Positions 57,510-64,000 of a DNA stretch of 64,000 nucleotides are shown in pieces. The notes under the pieces are model-generated. The model did no database searches and had not been told where the DNA came from. It saw only the letters and a program-made list of their open reading frames with translations. Every line of letters begins with the position of its first letter. Positions within the stretch are counted from its first letter, which is position 1. The stretch lies in contig NC_134844.1 of assembly GCF_965363235.1 (NCBI RefSeq), positions 49,286,872 through 49,350,871 of the forward strand, given 5' to 3'. This DNA is from Mytilus galloprovincialis (lineage: Eukaryota > Mollusca > Bivalvia > Mytilida > Mytilidae). A program made the translations under genes and the position numbers.

Positions 57510-58222
57510 GCGCTTGGGGTTAAACATGTTTTCGTAGGTAAATAATATTGCCATGGAACTTTTTTCATGAGAGTGTTAGGGACGACATCAAAAGATCGAT
57601 GTAGGATAAAAAACTTAAATCGAATAGTTTGGGGGTGGGCGGTCAACATTGCTGCAAGTTTTGTTAATCTAAAATCGATTTTCCATATATCCATATAGGT
57701 AAATCAATTTTTCCAAAATTAAGTTAAGAAGGGGGGTCAGCGAAAAAACTATGTGAATTAAGTTTTTTATCCTACATTGAACTTTTGATGTCGTCCCTTA
57801 TAGTTTATAGAGTATTACTTCCTGTTTGGTAAAATAGTGAAATAGAAGTCAATACGTTCTTGCTCAATCCTATGTCGCTTTGAAGGTGTCATGATTGTCA
57901 TCCTCAGCTTAAGCAATGTGTTACTGTAATTTGAATTTCAAAATGACTGAGCGACTTTTTCGAAGCACTTGTCAACTCCACCATAGCGAATCACATGACT
58001 TTGACAATCAGTAAATTCCTATTATAAATGTCTATATAAGTAAAGAATTGTCGCATAAAAATTAAATAATAGAGTACAGGAAATGGCAAAGTTCACATAG
58101 TCTAGTATGATTAATCATTTAAAAAAAACAAAAAAAACAAAAACAAAAACAAAAAAAACAAGCAAATGGGGGGCGGGGGATGGGGCGTACGCCCTCTACG
58201 TCCCCCTCTGGATTCACCACTG
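57510..58222 (+). mobile_element. CAGTGG-type (hAT-like) non-autonomous element, copy 1, with nested insertion
   Basis: Homologous to the reverse complement of 59,447-59,930. Shared landmarks: TTAAACATGTTTTCGTAGGT, 'GTTCTTGCTCAATCCTATGT', 'AAGAATTGTCGCATAAAAAT' and the end 'CCCTCTGGATTCACCACTG'. It differs by a 219-bp insertion (57,579-57,797) and an expanded (AAAAAC)n tract near 58,120-58,160. The minus frame at 57446-57694 (82 codons) crosses the insertion boundary and is not a gene. Confidence 0.75.
57579..57797. mobile_element. 219-bp MITE with TTA duplication
   Basis: Termini GGGACGACATCAAAAG / CTTTTGATGTCGTCCC are inverted, continuing through ATGTAGGATAAAAAACTTAA for about 40 bp with two mismatches. 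TTA flanks both ends (57576-57578 and 57798-57800). The paralogue at 59,447-59,930 lacks it, preserving an empty site. A 3-bp TTA/TAA duplication fits PIF/Harbinger-type MITEs. Confidence 0.85.
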
Positions 58223-59446
58223 CCTTCTGTTGTTGTCCATTTGTCAAATAGTAATCCTCAAAAGTACGTGTAGGTTATATGCTATTTTTATCACGTTGAT
58301 TATGGACACAGAATACATTTTATTATAATATCATTCCCCATTTCCATTCTCAATTTTATAAAGTCTCCTACCATTATAACACGGGTCCACCAATAATACA
58401 ACAAAAATGACAAATTAGTAGAAAAAAAGCGCTATGTTTTCATATTGCTTGAATTGCAATATTCCAATAAAAATAAACTACTCACAAACCACTGATCTCA
58501 ATATAATCAGCTAAAATACGGCAAGCTTTTTGGAAAAGCTATTACTTGTATACTTTTATCATCCGTCAAAAAGGCATATTTTTTGGGAGGAAATGTTATT
58601 TTTTAACTGCGAGCGGACGCGAGTACCACGATTATTTTGAAAACAGTTAATCATATGTGTCAAACAAACAACACACACAAATATCGTCGTGGTACTCGCG
58701 TCCGCTCATAGTTAAAATTGTGCTGGAAGGGTAACAAAAATGATCAAAAATCACGATTTCGATTAAATTCACGAATTAAGAGGAATAGAGCGAGGCATTT
58801 AATCATTTTAACACACATTATCATGACAGTTCTTTTGATTTTTTGAAAGATTTGATAATGCGCCTTTAAAATAATGTGATGATGAACAGGTTATACTCAT
58901 TTTAATTTTGGGGAAAATAGGGGGCCAGTTGCAATAGCTTATCATACCTTGTCTTCCATTCAACCTTTTCAAACTCTAAAAGAAAACTATATACAAAAAT
59001 AGAATAGAGAAAGTTAATTAACTCTGAATGCGATACCGTGAACTTTGATGTGACGTACATTTTATAAATCATTATGACTACATGATAGTTCCACAATTGT
59101 TGGTATTTTGGCTCAATGCAAGAAGAACGTCCCGACTGCCTTTATCGTATACCCATCATCTCCAAAGCTCATATAAGTATTTTTTTTTATTAGTTCTGGC
59201 TTTTTCAGCATACAAATAAATCGGTCTTTGAATATAAAAATCATTAGAATTTTGTACATTTTGACGGCATTTACAAACCATGCGTTGAAAGACGCATGAT
59301 TGTCCGAATATATTTTTGTTTATCTGGTCATAATTTCTCTTTAGTTACTTTTACAAATTAAATTTGTTAGAATATAAAGCAAATCTTATAGGATAAAAAA
59401 AACAATTTTGTGTTTATATCATCAGAAATTGATAATTAACGCTTCC
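58223..59446. other. AT-rich DNA with small repeat fragments
   Basis: About 58,336-58,361 is the terminal phrase of the repeat at 28,345 (CCCCATTTCCATTCTCAATT). The foldback at 58,602 is listed separately. The minus frame at 58902-59096 has no recognisable domain. Confidence 0.5.
58602..58715. repeat. foldback with GAGCGGACGCGAGTACCACG arms
   Basis: The left arm GAGCGGACGCGAGTACCACG (from about 58,612) is matched exactly in reverse complement by CGTGGTACTCGCGTCCGCTC (about 58,688-58,707). TTAACT/AGTTAA extend the arms outward. The spacer is about 55 bases. TTAA lies at both outer edges and could be a target duplication or part of the arms. Confidence 0.75.
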
Positions 59447-59930
59447 AGTGGCGGATCCAGAGGGGGGCGTAGAGGGCGTACGCCCCCCCCCCCCCTTTTG
59501 CTTGGACTTTTTTTTTTTTTTGTAAAATGATTAATCAGACTAGACTTTGTGAACTTTGCCATTTCCCGTGTATTTAATTTTTATGCGACAATTCTTTACT
59601 TATAAAGATATTTTTCGCTGATATTTACTGATTATGTCAAAGTCATGTAATTCGCTACATGGTGGAGTTGTCTAGTGCGTAAAATAAAACGTCACTTAGT
59701 TATTTTGAAATTCAAATTACAGTAACACATTGCTTAGGCTGAGGATGACAACCATGATACCTTCAAAGCAACACAGGATTGAGCAAGAACGTAGTGACAT
59801 CTATTTCACAATTCAACTAAACAGAAAGTAATACTCTATTACACTCTCATGAAAAAAAAATCCACAGCAATATTATTTACCTACGAAAACATGTTTAATC
59901 CCAAACGCCCCAGCCTATTTTAAAATAGCG
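59447..59930 (-). mobile_element. CAGTGG-type (hAT-like) non-autonomous element, copy 2
   Basis: Begins CCAGTGGCGGATCCAGAGGG and runs as the reverse complement of copy 1 to 'ATGTTTAATCCCAAACG'. It lacks the 219-bp MITE and so shows the pre-insertion state ('GAGAGTGTAATAGAG' in the orientation of copy 1). C and T homopolymers occur near 59,483-59,520. Confidence 0.75.
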
Positions 59931-61669
59931 TGATAGCTGAATAATGATCCCCAGTCAGTATAAGCTCTAGATAGATTTAAAGTCTAAGGTACGAACCATT
60001 TGATTTGAGGAGGCAGTCTAAAGTATTTGAGAGAACAAAATCTGACTCTGATTTTTGCATTACATAAAAATTCTGGCCGTATCTGGATTGAAAACAATAA
60101 TCTTTTTTGCTATTTGAAACGATAATTTCCAACAGAATTATTTAGTATTAAATGCACATGATGAATAAAAAACGGGCGTATTTGTTTGAGGCCGGGGTTT
60201 TCATGTCTGACCGGAATGTCTGTTTCGCTGAACTGATATATTGAATACTTTTTTCAAGACCAGACTGCAACATGTCTGCTGAGTGGGGCCTTTATGTCTC
60301 CATTTGTCGACCGTCATTCATAAATTCGCTGTCATTTCAGACTCATTCGTAGCCTTTGGTTGATTTGGAACCCCTCACCTCCCTTAATTTTGTTGGGTGA
60401 AACCAAACATTTGGATAAAAATTGCTTGTTTGACTTTTTTAACTCGTGTTGGTCGTATTGTAAATTTCATAGAATAGCCCGACGTATTTCTTGTTTACAA
60501 CAAGAAATCTGTGAGGTTATGCTAACTTAACATACAACAAACGAGAATTTTCCAGGTCTATTTTTTACTGCCTAGTCGCGGCACATCAAATATATCAGTA
60601 CATAGCTTTGGATCCATACTATCATTTTATGACAGACAATCAATAGGGAGAATACAGTATAAAAAAATGTCCAACACTGACACTTTACAGCAACTATAGA
60701 ATATACATGCCCCACGCCAGGAACCGTTTAAAAAGTGCATTTTACACTTATTTTATGGTTTTTAGCCTAAAAAAGGTCCCAAATTTTTTTCGCCTCGCTC
60801 CGATCGGCGAACATTAAAAACTTCGCCCCCCTTTCCAAATTCCTGAATCCGCCCCTCGCTTCTCAACAAATTTATTGATAAATAACAAACACACTATATG
60901 AGAGTTCTACTTCTATTGGTACCAATTTTGATTAAAACCCCAACATTAAATAGTCCCTGAATAATTTTTATGAAAGAAAACGTAGATTGACATGAAATAT
61001 ATACAACAAATCGTAGGTGACAAATCCTTATTGATATAGGAAGATGTGGTGTAAGTGCCAATATTTGATTGATGGAGGCGGACAATAACAGAACTTTTTT
61101 TTAAATAATACAGAAATTATGACTGTCGGTGTAATTGTAATTGTTTAAGAAAAAAACATGTCAAACATGCAATTATTATTTTAAAAAAAATAGTTTTAAT
61201 CACTTGAAAGTCATGTGATGTTACATATATAGGACGGGTGTGTTCGATGCGTAAATTAATTAACAAAACCCCGTCATATAACATCCAACTTTGAAATTGC
61301 GTCCAAATGTCAAATTTAGGTGTGTCACTTTGGGAATGGTCTTAAACGATTGATAATTCATTTCTCAATTTTTGTTATTTTTCCACGATTTTTTTCTATT
61401 TCGGGCAAAAAAAAGTAGCAGTTTATAAGGAGACCCCCTAAATGACGTAACAGCTTGACTTATGGTCGATTGTTTGCAAGTTGCATTGTTAACAATTCTA
61501 CAATATGAAAATTAAACAACGGGAATGCAAATATTTATAATGATTTTACGGAAAGTAACTTTTTTGACATCTTGACAACCGTATACAAAGTTCATTTCAC
61601 TTTTCTACCTTCTAAACACAAGAGGTCGAATTATTTTGTTCTATTTAAACCGCATATCAGACTGATTAA
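59931..61669. other. AT-rich DNA with a hAT-like end fragment
   Basis: About 60,700-60,862 reads in reverse complement as 'GAGGGGCGGATTCAGGAATT' with 'GGGGGGCGAAG', another GGCGGAT-type element end. A short fragment like the 435-bp repeat ('GGAAGATGTGGTGTAAGTGC') lies at 61,038-61,057. No gene is supported. Confidence 0.5.
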
Positions 61670-61925
61670 GGCAGCAACCATTTGATTTTCTGGGGGGGCT
61701 ATGGTTTTTTTTGGAAAAAAAAGTTTGTTTCCAGTTTTTGGAGAAAAAAATAATTTGTTTTGAATTCTGAAAAAAAAAAATTGTTTGTTACACCCTCAGC
61801 TGCCACTATATGTAATGCTAAAATTGAAAGAAAAAAATTGTTTTCGACTTGTCGCAAAAAAAATAGTTTGTACAGAAAAAAAAACCATAGCCCCCCCCCC
61901 CCCAGAAAATCAAATGGTTGCTGCC
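61670..61925. mobile_element. 256-bp MITE with TAA duplication
   Basis: Ends GGCAGCAACCATTTGATTTT / AAAATCAAATGGTTGCTGCC are exact inverted repeats, extended by a G/C run of unequal length and CTATGGTTTTTTTT. TAA flanks both ends (61667-61669 and 61926-61928), fitting a PIF/Harbinger-type 3-bp duplication. The two opposite frames here (82 and 66 codons) are rich in F and K from A/T runs and are not genes. Confidence 0.85.
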
Positions 61926-63799
61926 TAAAGGAATCTGAAATAAACAAATATACTTTTTAATATGTATCTTTTACATTATATTTGCAGCAACTCTCCTATG
62001 TTTGACCCATATTCTAAAATTGAATGTGGCTCATATATATGACGCTGAATCTATTATTTCTAGAATTTTATAGATAGCATACTAATTTTTTCGTCATTTG
62101 AAATTCCCTAGTAAAAGATCATTTTCTGTTTTAGTATGCAACTAATTTTAGCTGGTAGCAGCATATATTAGATGTTACAACAAAGTCAATGTCGCAATGC
62201 AGCAAATGAGTATTTTCACGAAGGGTATATACTTTGCCCTAATTATTGTTCAGGCCAAAATACTACAGATTTCACATTGATTACCAAATTTCCGTTTTGA
62301 ATTTTGCACAGAGCTCGGTTTTTTGGTAACTTACTTTTTTAAGAAGAATGAATATGAACTGTAGCAGAATAATATATATCCTCCATTTGTGTACTCTTTA
62401 TAAAAATAATATTATCTTACTGCATATATGATCCACTGTTAAAGTAAAACGTACATTCAAAATTTTTAACTATTTTCATAGACAAATAGAAAATGAACCA
62501 TGGTTAACCTAAGAGATTTGATGAAATTCAAATCGATATACCTTTCCAGAATAGAATATATGCTTTTAAAAACTTCTAGGGTTGTTTCAATATAAATTTT
62601 TGATTGTGTGCGATTCATCCAAAATGTGCTATTCCCAATTCATTTATAGATTCCGACATTTAAAATTTTGTGAAGTAAACTAAGAAATGACAAATCTGAT
62701 CAGTCTCCCCTAATGAAAATATATTTTTTGTTATACCACTAAAGCTTATTGTGCTTTTAATAAAAGAAAAAACAAACTGTGTTTGTGTCTCTCTCTAATT
62801 GATTTTCTATAGAATACACATTCTGGAGTATCAGTCGACGAAAATTTTCCATTAGTTCAAGCACGGTTATCAACAGTCAAGACTATAAAGTAATTTTGAA
62901 ATCCCTTTTTTATATGCGTTACTCCTAATCAAAGTCACATTTATATAAATGAAAGATATGCTTAGAAAAGCTGGTTCATACACCAGACCTGCAACAGCTT
63001 ACAATCGAGATGCATCTTAATCACTGCTCATTCTTTTCTTGGACATAATATACGTTCAATATAGTAGTCCCCGATCTTTCTCAAACTCAAAAAAAAGAAG
63101 AAAAAAGATTATATCACAAACAAAATGTTTCTAAACAATTCTCTGCAATTTTGTAAAAACTGCAATTCTTGATCACGATTGGCAAGCCTTTATAAAGGAT
63201 ATACTCGTGTTTAGCTAATTGCGTTATTGTGCAAATGTTTAAATGTCTATGAACTTCCCATACAGTTGCTATTATAACTTCAATCAGCTTTGTTTGAGTC
63301 ATGGACCACAACCATTCCTTATGTTTCATTTTTTTTTTCTGTTTGTTTTTCTTATCCACGAGTGTTATATAAAGAGAAGAGATAATCCCTTATTTAATAC
63401 TGCCGTAAAAATGAAAGAGAGGTATGGCTATAGCTATAACACCAGGTGTAACCCGTCATTCTCTACATATAGATGGCGGTTCCAATTCAGGAGGGTTACA
63501 GTTGTTTTCCATTCGTTGAATTGGATGTGTTTGAGCTTTTGATTTTGGCATTTTAAAAATGACTATTGAATTTTAATTGGAGTTCGGTATTTTTGACATT
63601 TTACTTTTTACAGTACACCTCAAGGATAACCAAAGCATCTGTGATTTATCATAGTTATTTTTAGTTTATTTTCGTGTACATACATCAGTTCGTTGTTATT
63701 TTTCTTTGTTGTTGTTTGATTTGCTTTATAATTTGTTATGTCAGAGCATTACATGTGTATTAACACTTATACCCTGAAAAGCTTACTATATATATAGGT
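61926..63799. other. AT-rich DNA, no gene recognised
   Basis: Overlapping frames at 63114-63359 (-) and 63243-63542 (+) have no recognisable domain. No repeat structure is evident. Confidence 0.5.
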
Positions 63800-63912
63800 A
63801 TGGGGTTTGCTCGTTGCTGAAGGCCGTATGTTGACCTATAGAAGTTGATATATCAAATTCATTTGGTAGATAGGTGTCTTATTTATAATCATATTACATC
63901 TTATTTTATATT
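63800..63912 (-). mobile_element. fragment of the 435-bp repeat
   Basis: 'GGTATGGGGTTTGCTCGTTG' then CTGAAGGCCGTATGTTGACC and 'CATATTACATCTTATTTTAT' follows the reverse orientation of the family's left half, with several small deletions. Confidence 0.65.
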
Positions 63913-64000
63913 AACACTTCAGAAATAATACTTTGTACCTGATACTTTGTGATAATTTTTATTATGTATCTAACAAACTTCTACTGATTTAGCCGGTCAT

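Noticed and set aside
61699..61960. Opposite 82- and 66-codon frames near 61.8 kb
   Set aside because: F- and K-rich translations of A/T runs inside a MITE.
1..64000. Host protein-coding genes
   Set aside because: No run of exon-like frames with splice sites or recognisable non-transposon domains was seen. Short exons could be missed by eye, so absence is not proven.

Overview
The window looks like nuclear DNA of a bivalve mollusc, most likely a mussel (Mytilus group). This rests on AT-rich composition, long stretches without coding capacity, and dispersed repeats I recognise as mussel families: the 'AAGAAGATGTGGTATGATTG...' element of about 435 bp, the TCGAGC-hairpin element, and the element ending '...CCATTTCCATTCTCAATTTT'. 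The genus call is recognition from memory, not a database result. I found no convincing host gene. All recognisable coding sequence belongs to mobile elements, and almost all of it is damaged.

Layout. 1-5.17 kb: AT-rich DNA with a bounded 933-bp inverted-repeat element (2554-3486) and a decayed LINE reverse transcriptase (4365-5170). 5.17-17.38 kb: a tandem array of a 68-bp satellite with nested higher-order repeats (1437, 1431 and 476 bp), interrupted by a 730-bp dispersed element (14209-14938). The same satellite returns in opposite orientation at 38.07-40.2 kb. 18.5-31.7 kb: repeat-rich DNA with two inverted copies of a 70-bp higher-order minisatellite (18.58 and 27.92 kb), a satellite of about 175 bp that flips orientation at 21.03 kb, and two copies of a hairpin-headed element (22.41 and 29.78 kb).

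31,699-37,745 is a Polinton/Maverick-type element of 6,047 bp. It has 41-bp terminal inverted repeats and an exact 6-bp target duplication (GTTGTC), and it sits inside a copy of the 435-bp repeat. It keeps broken genes for a penton-like minor capsid protein, a packaging ATPase with an N-terminal C2H2 zinc finger, and an adenain-like cysteine protease. I could not see polymerase, integrase or major capsid genes, so it cannot be autonomous.

41.5-43.6 kb: three tandem 441-bp units, each with a tRNA-like head; one is split by a 783-bp inverted-repeat element built of palindromes. 44.7-46.76 kb (minus): a DDE_Tnp_4 (Harbinger/IS5-like) transposase pseudogene with a SWIM-like zinc motif. 48.05-51.22 kb: a Penelope-like retroelement with N-terminal GIY-YIG (Naiad-like order), preceded by the 3' end of another copy, the partial-tandem layout typical of that class. 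53.09-54.57 kb: a 5'-truncated LINE with an uninterrupted RT reading frame and a (TCTTA)n tail. 54.6-64 kb: AT-rich DNA with several small inverted-repeat elements, one of which has its empty site preserved in a nearby inverted paralogue.

The region is best read as a heterochromatin-like or accessory segment assembled by nested transposition, satellite expansion and inversion. The Polinton remnant and its clean insertion site are the most informative structure. The coding fragments act together only within each element: capsid, packaging and maturation in the Polinton; nuclease and RT in the Penelope-like element.
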